Below are positions 45,355 through 54,985 of a stretch of 64,000 nt of DNA, one piece after another. Position 1 is the stretch's first letter. Each line of letters begins with the position of its first letter. The stretch covers positions 1 through 64,000 of the forward strand of contig CAWEDV010000005.1 in assembly GCA_963807975.1 (NCBI GenBank), in the 5' to 3' direction. Under the pieces are notes generated by a model, which was given only the letters and a program-made list of their open reading frames with translations, did not search any database and had not been told where the DNA came from. The position numbers were made by a program, and so were the translations under genes. This DNA is from JAACFF01 sp963807975. GTDB lineage: Bacteria; Chloroflexota; Anaerolineae; Promineifilales; Promineifilaceae.

Positions 45355-46317
45355 CTAAGCCCAGAACATCTCACCTGGTTCCTCAAAGATTGTCGCCTCT
45401 TTGAGCAGCGTGACTGCTTTTCCAAGTCCTTCATCTGTTGACATCAAAGCATCTTCATGTTCGATTGATATCACATAATCATATCCTACGAGACGTAAAG
45501 CACTGATGATATCTTTCCATGTCGATGCCCCATGCCCATAACCTATGCTGCGGAACGTCCAGGCACGATCCAATATTTGATCGTAAGGCTTGTTATCATT
45601 GCAGCCGTTGACGGATATGTTTAGCTGGTCAACATAGCAGTCCTTGCCGTGAACATGATAAATGGCATCTCCCAGTTTGCGGATTGCCGCCACCGCATCA
45701 ACCCCATTCCAAAACAGATGACTGGGATCAAAATTACAGCCGATTGCCAGACCCACTGCTTCACGCATTCTCAACATCGTTTCGACATTGTAAACCAACA
45801 TACCTGGATGCATTTCAAAAGCAAACTTGATCCCATGATCAGCTGCGAATTTTTCCGTTTCCTTCCAGTATGGAATGCTTACTTGATTCCATTGGTAATC
45901 TAGAATATCCAGGAAGTGCGGCGGCCACGGGCAGGTGACCCAATTAGGCATTGAATCTCCCTCTATTCCTGCTGGCAAACCAGAAAACCCATTCACAACA
46001 GGTACTTCCAAAAGTTGCGCCAACCGAATCGCGTTGCGAATTACCCGATCCGCCTCCCAAGCCGTCTCTCGATCCGGATGGACTGGATTGTTATGAACGC
46101 TCAAACCGCTGAGCATCAACCCCCGCGAACTGATCGCTTCCACATACGCTTGCCTCTTAGTTTCACTCGCCAGAAGCTCTTCAACTGGGCAGTGTTGGCT
46201 TCCCGGATAGCCGCCAGCCCCAATCTCCACAGCCGTAACCCCTGCTGCCAAAGCCCTATCTAGCGCTTCCTCAAATGGATAATTCTGAAATAGCGCTGTA
46301 AAAACACCGATTTTCAT
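45355..46317 (-). CDS. Sugar phosphate isomerase/epimerase (Xylose-isomerase-like TIM barrel)
   Basis: 320 aa AP-endonuclease-2 family barrel. Strand ends carry likely metal ligands and acids: VEIGAGGYPG, SVHNNPVHP, FAFEMHPGM (Glu), CNFDPSHLFWNG (Asp, His), HVHGKD, SIEHED (Glu). IolE/inosose-dehydratase-like or ketose epimerase activity is likely; the exact sugar is unknown. RBS AGGAG. It follows the GntR/UTRA regulator and lies in the same strand run as the dpp transport operon, suggesting uptake and breakdown of a carbohydrate. Confidence 0.85.
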   Translation of the reverse strand: MKIGVFTALFQNYPFEEALDRALAAGVTAVEIGAGGYPGSQHCPVEELLASETKRQAYVEAISSRGLMLSGLSVHNNPVHPDRETAWEADRVIRNAIRLAQLLEVPVVNGFSGLPAGIEGDSMPNWVTCPWPPHFLDILDYQWNQVSIPYWKETEKFAADHGIKFAFEMHPGMLVYNVETMLRMREAVGLAIGCNFDPSHLFWNGVDAVAAIRKLGDAIYHVHGKDCYVDQLNISVNGCNDNKPYDQILDRAWTFRSIGYGHGASTWKDIISALRLVGYDYVISIEHEDALMSTDEGLGKAVTLLKEATIFEEPGEMFWA

Positions 46318-46551
46318 TAATATTTCTCCTGTTAGCTTATTGCATAAGCCTTATACTGTCTTTAAACTGCCCATGGGAATCTAGGTCACTTTGTCATCCT
46401 GTTTGGATAGTTCCTCCTTCTGCCAAGAACGCTTCTCTTGCATCCCAGCCGAAATCCTTCACCGTCAAGTGATATCTTATTCAAAAAAGTCTTCTGTTTC
46501 CGCCGAAACCGTATTTACATCAGTAAATCCAACCAAGTCCATGGGTCCCCC

Positions 46552-47283
46552 TCAACCTTCCAACTCATTAAGGAGCGTATACCGGTCTCCGCGGTGGAAA
46601 AGCTGCAAGTATTCAACTGGTACATTCCTCTGTGAATAGGAAATCCGCTCAATATAGAACAGTGGCGCCCCCGCCCCAACCGACAGCTTCTTCGCTACAT
46701 CCTTCGGAGCTACAACCGACCAAATTTGCTGGCGGGCGCGTGTCAATTTCAAGTTAAAATGGCGCTCCAATGTTTCCCGTAACGGCACTTGTGCAAAATC
46801 ATGACCCAAGATGCCCGGACAAAGCTGGTGGTCCAGGTGCGAGATCTCTATACTCATCGGCTCACCATCAGCCAGTCGAAGACGCTCTAAATAGGCGATC
46901 TCATCCCCCTGAACCAACTTCAATCGCTCGGCCACCTCTGTCGACGCCGCCTTGACATCCAAAGCAAGCACCACCGTCCCCGCCCGAAATCCGCGCCTTC
47001 TCATATCATCGCTAAAACTAATGATGCGGTTCAAACCCTGCTCGATTTTCGGAACTGCCACAAATGTCCCCAACCCTCGTCGCCGGTATATTAGTCCATC
47101 TTTTACCAACAGCGCCAGCGCCTGCCGCACGGTGACCCGACTCACCTGGTACTGTTCAATGAGCTCCGTTTCCGAGGGGAGCATATCTCCAGGGCGCCAA
47201 TGGCCGTCTGCGATCCCCCGATACAGTTTATCGTATAGCTGTTGGTAATAAGGAACGCTGCTGTCTTGCACAATCTCATTCAT
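46552..47283 (-). CDS. GntR/HutC-family regulator (wHTH + UTRA)
   Basis: About 243 aa from MNEIVQDSSVPYYQQ (ATG 47283; AGGAAGG about 12 nt upstream). The longer frame to 47385 is not family-like. wHTH: PGDMLPSETELIEQYQVSRV and VRQALALLVKDGLIYRR; UTRA effector domain from IISFSDDMRRRG to the C-terminus. Sugar or amine effectors are usual. It separates the isomerase from the dpp operon and probably regulates both. Confidence 0.9.
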   Translation of the reverse strand: MNEIVQDSSVPYYQQLYDKLYRGIADGHWRPGDMLPSETELIEQYQVSRVTVRQALALLVKDGLIYRRRGLGTFVAVPKIEQGLNRIISFSDDMRRRGFRAGTVVLALDVKAASTEVAERLKLVQGDEIAYLERLRLADGEPMSIEISHLDHQLCPGILGHDFAQVPLRETLERHFNLKLTRARQQIWSVVAPKDVAKKLSVGAGAPLFYIERISYSQRNVPVEYLQLFHRGDRYTLLNELEG

Positions 47284-47450
47284 TAGCGAAAGATATCCTT
47301 CCTGGAGAACACCGCCAACGAGTCGGAACAAAGTCGTCAGGTAGCGCGAATTCCACTTGTTATAATGTTTGATACGTTTCCACAATATATTATAGACAAA
47401 ATGAGATGGCCAAGCAAGAGCGAGATTAAGTTCTGTTACACTTTTGAGAT

Positions 47451-48395
47451 CTAACCGAGGCGAATTCGAGGATCAAGATAAGCGTAAATGAGGTCGGCTG
47501 ACAGATTGGCGAGGGCGAACACAACGACGATTACCATCGTCACCGCTTGCAAGAGAGGCAGGTCGCGTCTGTCAATAGCAAAGACCAGCAGTCTGCCCAA
47601 ACCAGGATAGTTAAAAACATTTTCAATGACAATGAGTCCACCGATCAGCCACCCGAAGCTTATCGCGATGACGGTTACCGTTGGCAGCAACGCGTTGCGC
47701 AGCACATGCTTGAAAGTAACCGCTGCCTGGGGAATGCCTTTCAAAGTCGCCGTCCGTACATATGGCTTTTTGAGTTCCTCCACCACCCCGGCCCGCGTTA
47801 ACCTGGCAATATAAGCCAACAAGACCAATGTCGCCGTCATAGCTGGCAGAATCAGCATGGGCAATGCTTCCCGAAAGGTCGCATCAAGGGCAATCGACGA
47901 GTTCGCTGGAAACCATCCCAGCCGACGCGCGAAGATCTCAATCAAGATGATCCCAGTCACGAACTCTGGAAGGCCAACTACCGACAAGGATCCAATGCTT
48001 ATTCCGCTGTCGACCAGCTTATTTTCATTAAGCCCTGCTATCACGCCCAGGAATATGGACAAGGGCACCCCAAGGATCAGAGTGAGACTGGCCAACATGA
48101 TAGAATTCCGCAAACGGTCCATTACCACCGGATAAATTTCTGACCGCGTGCTAAATGAAGTGCCCCAATCCCCTCTAACAAAATCTGACAACCAATTGAC
48201 ATATTGCACGGGCAGTGGGTCGTTTAGACCAAATTCCTCCCGAAAAGCCTCAAGTTGCTCTTCTCCCGCCTCTCTTCCCAGGACAACACGCGCCACATCG
48301 CCAGGGAGAAACTGCGTCACCACAAATACAATTAAGGAAGTAAGAAGCAGTGTGAGAACCAAGAAACCTAACCGGCGCAGTACATATTGGCTCAT
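47451..48395 (-). CDS. dppB: Oligopeptide-type ABC permease (DppB-like)
   Basis: 314 aa, six helices. DppB N-terminus (MSQYVLRRLGFLVLTLLLTS, FLPGDVARVVLGREAG), coupling loop with KPYVRTATLKGIPQ, and C-terminal DPRIRLG. Last gene of the dppA-C-DF-B run, 12 bp after the ATPase gene; the unusual order places the B permease last. Confidence 0.92.
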   Translation of the reverse strand: MSQYVLRRLGFLVLTLLLTSLIVFVVTQFLPGDVARVVLGREAGEEQLEAFREEFGLNDPLPVQYVNWLSDFVRGDWGTSFSTRSEIYPVVMDRLRNSIMLASLTLILGVPLSIFLGVIAGLNENKLVDSGISIGSLSVVGLPEFVTGIILIEIFARRLGWFPANSSIALDATFREALPMLILPAMTATLVLLAYIARLTRAGVVEELKKPYVRTATLKGIPQAAVTFKHVLRNALLPTVTVIAISFGWLIGGLIVIENVFNYPGLGRLLVFAIDRRDLPLLQAVTMVIVVVFALANLSADLIYAYLDPRIRLG

Positions 48396-48407
48396 GATGT
48401 GGTCGGC

Positions 48408-50477
48408 TTACCCTGGAGCATGGTCGTCTACTTGCAGCACCGTGAGAGCATCTGCAGCAATATGGCAGAAGATTCGTCCTCCTGCTTCCGTTTCTCTCCA
48501 CGGAGGCGTCTCCGTTCGGCAAATGTCGCCCAAAAAACGTTGGCAGCGTGGGTGAAATGGGCAGCCGCTGGGCACATCCACCTGGCTGGGCACATCTCCC
48601 TGCAGCCGGATACGTTCTTCTTCTGCCGATGGGTCTAACGACGGTATGGCTGACAACAAAGCTTCCGTATAGGGATGATATGGCGGTTGAAATAGGGTCT
48701 CCGCCGTCGACAGCTCCATAATATGTCCTACATACATTACCGCTACTAGGTCAGACACATAAGCGACGACCGACAAGTCATGTGAGATGAATATCAATGT
48801 GTTGTGGTGCTCACTTTGTAGGTCACGCAGTAGATTAAGGATTGATGCTTGCACAGAAACATCAAGTGCCGACACCGGTTCATCGGCAATCAAGAGATCC
48901 GGCTTCGTCGCAAAAGCGCGCGCGATCGCCACACGCTGTTTCTCTCCGCCACTTAGTTGGCTAGGCAACCGGCTTACATAATCAGCGGGCAGGTTCACAG
49001 CCTCCAACAACTCTAACACTTCATTATCTGCCTCTTCACCAGAATAGTTGAGCAGCGTGATAAACGGCCGTCTCAGAGTTTGACCAATAGTCATGTAGGG
49101 ATTGAGCGCTTCTACTGGGTTTTGAAAAACAAATTGCAGAAGTTTTCGTGTTTCCATTTTCCGGTCGTTCAACTTTGCTGGTAGGGAGAAACCCATCAAA
49201 TCGATCTCACCATCCGTTCGGTATGCAAGCCCTACAATCGCCCTTGCCAACGTGGTCTTCCCACTCCCACTCTCGCCAACAACTCCTAACGTCTTTCCCT
49301 TTTTCAGGGCTAGGTCAACTCCATCTACCGCCTTGACAATTTGCCCAGGCTGGCGCCTGATGACATCGCTCAAGGAGCGCCCCATCGCAAAATGAACGTG
49401 TAAATCGTCGACGACTAAAACCTGGTCTTGAGATTCTCGATCACTTTCAAAGGTGACGCTATCCATGAAGGGATTGATCTCCAGATCCCCATCCGCAATT
49501 TCCTGCCACCTAAAACAGCGCACGTTTCGGCCATTCGCAGGGCTTTCCATGGCAGGTCTTTCCACATGACAGCGCTCAATAGCGATGGCGCACCGAGGAG
49601 CGAATACGCAGCCGCTTGAGCGATTCTGCAAACTAGGTATTTGCCCTGGTATTGCCTGCAGTTCCACGTCCCGCTTGGTTTGCCCTATCTGTGGTACGCA
49701 GTGCAGCAGCCCCATAGTGTAGGGATGTAAAGGGCGCTTGAATACCTCCTCAACAGACGCATCCTCTACCAGTTCACCAGCGTAAAGAACAGCAACCCGG
49801 CTGCAAACGCGCGCAACCACTCCCAAATTATGGGTCACATAGAGTGCCGCCGTTTGCCGCTCCCGGATAAGATCCCGGAATAGATCCAACACCGCCGCCT
49901 GTGTCGTTACATCCAAGCCTGTGGTTGGTTCATCCAGAACCAGAAGACGTGGTTCTGTGCTCAGCGCCATGGCAATCAAAGCTCTCTGCTGCATCCCGCC
50001 ACTAATCTCATGTGGGTAGCTGCGTGCTACCCGTTCAGGATCTGGAATCCGCACCATGCGCAGTAGCTCGATACTTTTGCTCGCTGCCTCTTTTCGTATC
50101 ACGCCAGTATGTTGCCGTAGTATTTCGGCCAGCTGCTCTCCGATCCGCAATGAGGGGTTCAGTGATGAGAGAGGGTCCTGCGGCACCAGTGCCAGTTGGT
50201 TGCCCCATACGTGGCGCATTTCAGACATCGAGAACTTCAACAGATCACGATCACCAAAGAAAATCTCGCCATTCTCTACCCGACCATTTTTGCTCAGATG
50301 TCGCATAACCGCCAGCGCCACCGTCGACTTCCCCGAACCGCTTTCCCCTACCAATCCATAAACCTCACCCGGATTGATCACCATCCCGAAGTCACGTACA
50401 GCTTCTAGCCAAACCTTCTTATTGCCGTAAGCCACGGTGAGCCCTTCAATACGCAGCGTGGGCTGTACTTCACCCAT
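48408..50477 (-). CDS. dppDF: Fused DppD-DppF ATPase of the oligopeptide-type ABC importer
   Basis: About 689 aa from ATG 50477 (1 nt after the dppC stop). Two complete ATPases: first Walker A GESGSGKSTVALAVM, signature ISGGMQQRALIAMAL, Walker B LLVLDEPTTGLDV; second GESGSGKTTLARAIV, LSGGEKQRVAIARAF, LLIADEPVSALDV. Each is followed by an oligopeptide-ATPase tail with Cys-rich motif (SGCVFAPRCAIAIERC, SGCPFHPRCQRFLGDIC), which can bind an iron-sulfur cluster in this family. Confidence 0.93.
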   Translation of the reverse strand: MGEVQPTLRIEGLTVAYGNKKVWLEAVRDFGMVINPGEVYGLVGESGSGKSTVALAVMRHLSKNGRVENGEIFFGDRDLLKFSMSEMRHVWGNQLALVPQDPLSSLNPSLRIGEQLAEILRQHTGVIRKEAASKSIELLRMVRIPDPERVARSYPHEISGGMQQRALIAMALSTEPRLLVLDEPTTGLDVTTQAAVLDLFRDLIRERQTAALYVTHNLGVVARVCSRVAVLYAGELVEDASVEEVFKRPLHPYTMGLLHCVPQIGQTKRDVELQAIPGQIPSLQNRSSGCVFAPRCAIAIERCHVERPAMESPANGRNVRCFRWQEIADGDLEINPFMDSVTFESDRESQDQVLVVDDLHVHFAMGRSLSDVIRRQPGQIVKAVDGVDLALKKGKTLGVVGESGSGKTTLARAIVGLAYRTDGEIDLMGFSLPAKLNDRKMETRKLLQFVFQNPVEALNPYMTIGQTLRRPFITLLNYSGEEADNEVLELLEAVNLPADYVSRLPSQLSGGEKQRVAIARAFATKPDLLIADEPVSALDVSVQASILNLLRDLQSEHHNTLIFISHDLSVVAYVSDLVAVMYVGHIMELSTAETLFQPPYHPYTEALLSAIPSLDPSAEEERIRLQGDVPSQVDVPSGCPFHPRCQRFLGDICRTETPPWRETEAGGRIFCHIAADALTVLQVDDHAPG

Positions 50478-50478
50478 A

Positions 50479-51366
50479 TTATGAGTCACTGGTCTGTACC
50501 GTATTCTTGATGCCATCTGCCATCAAGTTCACCCCGATGACCAATAGCGCAATAGCTGCTGCTGGAAAGAACAAAGCCCAGGGAAGTTGTGACGCATACG
50601 GCCGTGCTTCGCTGACCATTAACCCCCAATTAGGGCTGGGTGGCTGTACCCCCACGCCTAGAAAGCCCAAAGACGCCACCAGGAATATCGCGTATGAGAA
50701 GCGCAAAGCACCCTCAACCGTCAAAGCTGGTATCACCGAGGGCAGTATCTCCCGGTAAAGAATCCAACCTTGTGACTCCCCTTGCAGTTGCGCCGCCTCA
50801 ACAAAGCCCTTTGACCGAACCGAGAGTACAACACTTCGCGCAACGCGAGCTACAATGGGCGTGTAAACGATAACCATTACTACCAGCACAGCGCTTTGGG
50901 ATTGGCCCATCGTCCCTAGAAGTAGCAGTGCCAGCAGCAGCGCTGGTAGGGACAGCAGGCTGTCAAACAAACGCATTGTGATCTCATCAAGCCACCCTCC
51001 GCGATACCCGGTCAGCAGACCAAAAAAGGTGCCACAAAATACAGCCAGAATAGTTCCAATGCCTGCTTGGACAAGAACATCTCGCGCGCCATACAGGACA
51101 CGGCTAAAAACATCTCGACCGAGGTTGTCCGTACCAAAAAGATGTTCGCTTGAAGGTGCCTGTCTGGCGTCACTGTAGACCTGTTCATTGTAATCGTAGG
51201 GTGCGATAAGTGGTCCAAAAAGAGCCATTGTCACAAATACCAGGAAGATAACCGTGCCTAGGGCAGTGACTGGTCGGTCAAAGAGACGGCGAAAAGCCGC
51301 GAAAAAGCGCCGTACCCGGTTGGGAACGGCGCTTTTCTCTTCGGCCTGCGCTTGAGTGGCAGCCAT
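50479..51366 (-). CDS. dppC: Oligopeptide-type ABC permease (DppC-like)
   Basis: 295 aa. Cytoplasmic N-terminus with RFFAAFRRLFDRPV, GTDNLGRDVFSRVLYGARDVL and coupling loop SKGFVEAAQLQGES are diagnostic. Nine bp downstream of the binding-protein gene and directly abutting dppDF. Confidence 0.92.
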   Translation of the reverse strand: MAATQAQAEEKSAVPNRVRRFFAAFRRLFDRPVTALGTVIFLVFVTMALFGPLIAPYDYNEQVYSDARQAPSSEHLFGTDNLGRDVFSRVLYGARDVLVQAGIGTILAVFCGTFFGLLTGYRGGWLDEITMRLFDSLLSLPALLLALLLLGTMGQSQSAVLVVMVIVYTPIVARVARSVVLSVRSKGFVEAAQLQGESQGWILYREILPSVIPALTVEGALRFSYAIFLVASLGFLGVGVQPPSPNWGLMVSEARPYASQLPWALFFPAAAIALLVIGVNLMADGIKNTVQTSDS

Positions 51367-51375
51367 ATTTAGTTT

Positions 51376-52995
51376 CTAGGAGCCGCTGTATTCAACTTCG
51401 CGGAAATCCGTCCTCCCTGCAAACGCTTTCATCTCGAAGTTCTCAAATTGATCGTTAATTGCCCCTAATTGAGCGAAGAAGTACGGAACCATGATTGGAC
51501 CGCGTTCGATCAGAAGTTGCTGTATCTGACGATAAGAGCTAACTCTTTTTGAGTCATCAACAGTAGTTCCCGCTGTTTTGACGAGCTCATCGAATTCTTC
51601 ATCAGCAAAGTGTGATTCATTCCACTTCGCGCCGCTGACCAACATGGTATCCAGGTAAAACTGCGGGTAAGGTCGAGAGCCCCAACCAGTAATCCCCAAG
51701 TCAACTTCCAACCAGCCATCATCACCATAATAGACACTTTCCGGTTCCACGCTTATTTCAATATCTACACCTGCCTGACCCCATTGCTCTTTAAGAACAG
51801 CTGCCAGATCTGGGCGTCCACCCGTATCCGGCGTATGCAGGGTCATCTGCAGCGGATTGCTGTCGTCATAACCGGCATCAGCCAATAGGGCCTTCGCCCC
51901 TTCGATATCCTGAGTTGGCGGCATTAAAGCTGGAGCATAATATGACTCATACAATGGACCTATCGGTGTATCATTCCCAATTGCGCCAAACCCTTGCTGC
52001 ACAACATTGAAAATTGCCTCGCGGTCTGTCGCCATCTTCAGCGCTTGCATCACCCGTGGATCATTTCCCGGTTCCCGATCAGAGCGTAAGCGAACCAGAT
52101 CGAATCCGTTTGTGGGAATGCTGATCGCATTGATCCCTGGTTGGTCCTGCAAGCCTACAAAAAGTGCTGTTGGCATTCGCATGGCCAAATCAATTTGTCC
52201 ACCAACCAGCGCATCAATAGCCGCCGCATCATCATTGAAGAAAATGATTTCCACCCCGTCCAGCTTGGGCATTCCTTCAATGTAATAATCCTCATTAGCA
52301 ACAAGTTCTATGCGATCCTCGGGACTGTACTGGTCCACTCTAAAAGGCCCAGTCCCATTGAAATTGCTGTCTGCATCCTCGGTACCGGCCTTGAGAATCA
52401 AAGCATGATTATCACTCAAGTCATAGAGGAAAAAAGAGTTTGGCGCTGCTAGCTTGAACGTTACTTCAAGATCGCCCGTGGCCTCGATGCTCTCAATATT
52501 GGCATACAAATCGGCCGTCGGCGTTCCTTCCATGGTACGCAGGCGTTCAAACGTCCACACAACATCTTCAGCGCTGAAATCGCTACCATCATGCCACTTA
52601 ACCCCTTCGGCAAGTTGGAAGGTATAGGTTAATCCGCCATCTGAAGCGCTCCATTCTGTAGCCAAACGTGGAATAATATTAGATTGAGGGTTTATATCAA
52701 CTAGATAATCATAAACATGGTTGGCTACCAATACTTCGCTGTCAGATGAAATCGCGATCGGATCAGTGTTCACGATTGGCTGCATGGCCACGCGCAGCGA
52801 GCTCGTTGATTCAACTACGGATTCTTCTGCAGTTTGCTCACTAGTTGTCTGTTCTTCTGTTGTCTGTTCTTCGGCTGGCTCTGGCGGACTTTCTTCGCTG
52901 GCTCCTCCACCACACGCAGCTATCAATAGGCTGATGAGTACTGCCAAAACGATTGGTAAAAGTTTATTGTACAAGCGGAAATTTGTTCCAAGCAT
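51376..52995 (-). CDS. dppA: Extracellular solute-binding lipoprotein (SBP_bac_5)
   Basis: 539 aa. Lipobox LLIAAC near residue 28, then a Glu/Thr/Gln-rich tether (TEEQTTSEQTAEES) and a family-5 solute-binding fold: IPRLATEWSASDGGLTYTF, LAEGVKWHDGSDFSAEDVVW, FNGTGPFRVDQYSPED. Binds peptides, nickel or oligosaccharides in different subfamilies; the adjoining GntR regulator and sugar isomerase favour a glycoside or sugar-peptide ligand here (inference). Confidence 0.92.
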   Translation of the reverse strand: MLGTNFRLYNKLLPIVLAVLISLLIAACGGGASEESPPEPAEEQTTEEQTTSEQTAEESVVESTSSLRVAMQPIVNTDPIAISSDSEVLVANHVYDYLVDINPQSNIIPRLATEWSASDGGLTYTFQLAEGVKWHDGSDFSAEDVVWTFERLRTMEGTPTADLYANIESIEATGDLEVTFKLAAPNSFFLYDLSDNHALILKAGTEDADSNFNGTGPFRVDQYSPEDRIELVANEDYYIEGMPKLDGVEIIFFNDDAAAIDALVGGQIDLAMRMPTALFVGLQDQPGINAISIPTNGFDLVRLRSDREPGNDPRVMQALKMATDREAIFNVVQQGFGAIGNDTPIGPLYESYYAPALMPPTQDIEGAKALLADAGYDDSNPLQMTLHTPDTGGRPDLAAVLKEQWGQAGVDIEISVEPESVYYGDDGWLEVDLGITGWGSRPYPQFYLDTMLVSGAKWNESHFADEEFDELVKTAGTTVDDSKRVSSYRQIQQLLIERGPIMVPYFFAQLGAINDQFENFEMKAFAGRTDFREVEYSGS

Positions 52996-53037
52996 CTTTT
53001 CTCTCCAATTCTCTCAAGAGGATACAAAACGTAGATG

Positions 53038-53064
53038 ATTATAAAAGCTGGGGCAGAATCTCAA
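53038..53064 (-). promoter_or_regulatory. Possible promoter of the dpp operon
   Basis: Minus strand TATAAT (53043-53038) with TTGAGA (53064-53059), 15-bp spacer (CTTTGA would give 17), about 40 nt before the dppA ATG with AGAGGAT/GGAGAG sites. Confidence 0.4.
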
Positions 53065-53294
53065 AGTAAGCGTGCTCACAGTGGGTAGCCCCTGAAGATT
53101 ATATGAGAAAAGATTAGCTTTGCCACCACCCACGAGCACTCCCTTCACTTTTAGTCAGTCAAATGAAAAAATCCTGAATAACCATTCCCCGGTTGCCCAC
53201 CAATCCGATAAATGATACGATAGGATATAGCCTTGAGCACGAAATGGGCGTAAGGCAGTTGATAGAGGAAGGATCAAAAAAAAGGGGTAAGGTG

Positions 53295-53636
53295 ATGAGT
53301 GACAAATTAGGCCCATTCGTGGCTATTCTCAATGGTGATCAACCTGGCAAAATTATCGCGCTGGATAATGAGAAAGAAATGGCATTAATAGAATGTCTCG
53401 AACCTGAAGCTGCCATTCACTGGCTGGCGGTGCCTTTTGAATATGGGTTTGGAACTGAGGAGATGGAACAGAAACATCAGCGGCGTTTCCTCGAACTGGT
53501 CGATTTTGCCATTTCCCGTACAAAAGAACTGACCCACGAGTACCCGCTGTTGGAAAATGGTTTTTCCGTAAAATTCCACGTTGGATCCTTTGAAACGATA
53601 CCCCACGCGAAACTGCACATCCTTTCAACAGAATAG
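53295..53636 (+). CDS. HIT-like protein with degenerate histidine triad
   Basis: 114 aa from ATG 53295 (AAGGTG upstream); an in-frame start at 53193 adds 34 weakly conserved residues. Fold pattern is HIT-like: ALIECLEPEAAIHWLAVPFEY, helix FLELVDFAISRTKELT, strand GFSVKFHVGSFETIPHAKLHIL. The family motif H-x-H-x-H is reduced to PHAKLH, lacking the canonical three-His spacing, so catalysis is doubtful. Convergent with the methyltransferase gene. Confidence 0.55.
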   Translation: MSDKLGPFVAILNGDQPGKIIALDNEKEMALIECLEPEAAIHWLAVPFEYGFGTEEMEQKHQRRFLELVDFAISRTKELTHEYPLLENGFSVKFHVGSFETIPHAKLHILSTE

Positions 53637-53684
53637 TTGCCAGGTTCTGGGCGAAGTTGCACGGTCCCACGAAATGGGAGTCGA

Positions 53685-54512
53685 TCAGATTCGTGCAGCG
53701 AATAACCCAGAATCTGTTTTTATCTCAAAACAGCCATAGTCGTCAATTTTGTGCTGGATAGATATGACAGTGTGCTTCAGTCGATGTGGAACGACTTCTC
53801 GTCTTGCTTCAGATGAAGAAAGCAAATAATCGATGATTGGTTCGGTGTCGGTAACGCAAAGTCGATTTTCATACCGGTACAATTCCACCCTTCTGAAGTA
53901 GGACGCCAATTGCGAGCCCCCATTTTCTAACGAAAATTCTTCTCCTAACTTTCGGAATGAGGCCGCCATTTTTGGGAATAGCTGTTGGCGTAGATCACGA
54001 AGTTCCACCATATGTTTTGCACCGACAGTGGCTGCATACAAACAGCCGTCCTGCCTCAACACCCGCTTGACCTCTGCCAGCCCTTTCGGTCTATCTGCCA
54101 CATGGTAAAACATGTGATTGGCCACAACCAAGTCGAATTCCCGATCTTCAAATGGCAGTCGGGTGATATCAGCATCCAAAAATCGATTCACCTGCTGGCT
54201 CCCAGCCAACGCCTCTTGAGCCTCGCTGACCATGCCTGGAGACAAATCAGTTAACGTAATACGGCACCCTTTTGGCAAACGATCCAGATTATGCCTCCAC
54301 AGCCACCCAGGCCCACAGCCACATTCAAGCACCTGGTCACGATCCTGCAAGGCTAGATGCTCCAAAACCCACTCAAACCAGCCCATACGATTACTGGCAT
54401 ACTGCTCATGCAATCGTGCGCGTGCGCCAAGATTACCTGAATCTCGGTATTGATCTTCCCTAAGATATGTGCGGTTTTGGAATCGAGATTTGTGGCTCAT
54501 TCTATTCGACAA
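53685..54512 (-). CDS. SAM-dependent methyltransferase (UbiE/Methyltransf_11 type)
   Basis: 275 aa. Motif I LECGCGPGWLWR, motif II TLTDLSPGM, DADITRLPFEDREFDLVVANHMFYH, and VKRVLRQDGCLYAATV. The start overlaps the end of the SHOCT gene by 11 bp, so translation is coupled to that operon. Substrate unknown. Confidence 0.85.
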   Translation of the reverse strand: MSNRMSHKSRFQNRTYLREDQYRDSGNLGARARLHEQYASNRMGWFEWVLEHLALQDRDQVLECGCGPGWLWRHNLDRLPKGCRITLTDLSPGMVSEAQEALAGSQQVNRFLDADITRLPFEDREFDLVVANHMFYHVADRPKGLAEVKRVLRQDGCLYAATVGAKHMVELRDLRQQLFPKMAASFRKLGEEFSLENGGSQLASYFRRVELYRYENRLCVTDTEPIIDYLLSSSEARREVVPHRLKHTVISIQHKIDDYGCFEIKTDSGLFAARI

Positions 54513-54882
54513 AGATTTCTACGTGTTCCCCGTCTTCTTCGTCGACGATATCCATGATCTTTCCTTGCTGCCCACTGCGAATAGCTTCCATTATCTCTTC
54601 GTACTGAGCTCCTTCCAACTCAGGGGCAAATTTAGCCCCCATCTTGATGCCCACATTCACCAGACCCATAGGTATATTGACATTCACCTTATTACGGCCC
54701 GATTTCGTGTCCGTCACTCGAACCCGAAACCAGCGCGGCGCGCTGGTGCCCTTTAACGGTTCATGTTGCGGTCCATGGCCAGTTTTCTCAAGCGCACGAA
54801 GCAGCTCAGCCCCTTCACCGGCTGAGATTTTGCCTTCTTCAATCATGCGCAAGATTTGCATTCTCTCTTCTGCGCTTGCCAT
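54502..54882 (-). CDS. SHOCT-like module protein with basic beta domain (copy 2)
   Basis: 126 aa from ATG 54882 (GGAGG just upstream; an earlier start adds 12 residues). N-terminal short hairpin module AEERMQILRMIEEGKISAGEGAELLRALEK, then a linker and a C-terminal domain RWFRVRVTDTKSGRNKVNVN and DIVDEEDGEHVEIFVE. The C-terminal domain is clearly homologous to that of the 57.4-57.9 kb gene (LRVQVTDSKTGKRKVSVNVP ... NEHVKIFFE). Function unknown. Confidence 0.75.
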   Translation of the reverse strand: MASAEERMQILRMIEEGKISAGEGAELLRALEKTGHGPQHEPLKGTSAPRWFRVRVTDTKSGRNKVNVNIPMGLVNVGIKMGAKFAPELEGAQYEEIMEAIRSGQQGKIMDIVDEEDGEHVEIFVE

Positions 54883-54985
54883 TATTACCTCCGATAACAG
54901 TTCAAATCCACGAAACAATTTGAGCGATCTTCATAGATATTTAACACTTCCAAGGTTTCTGCCTCATGCATCTATTCAAGAGCCA

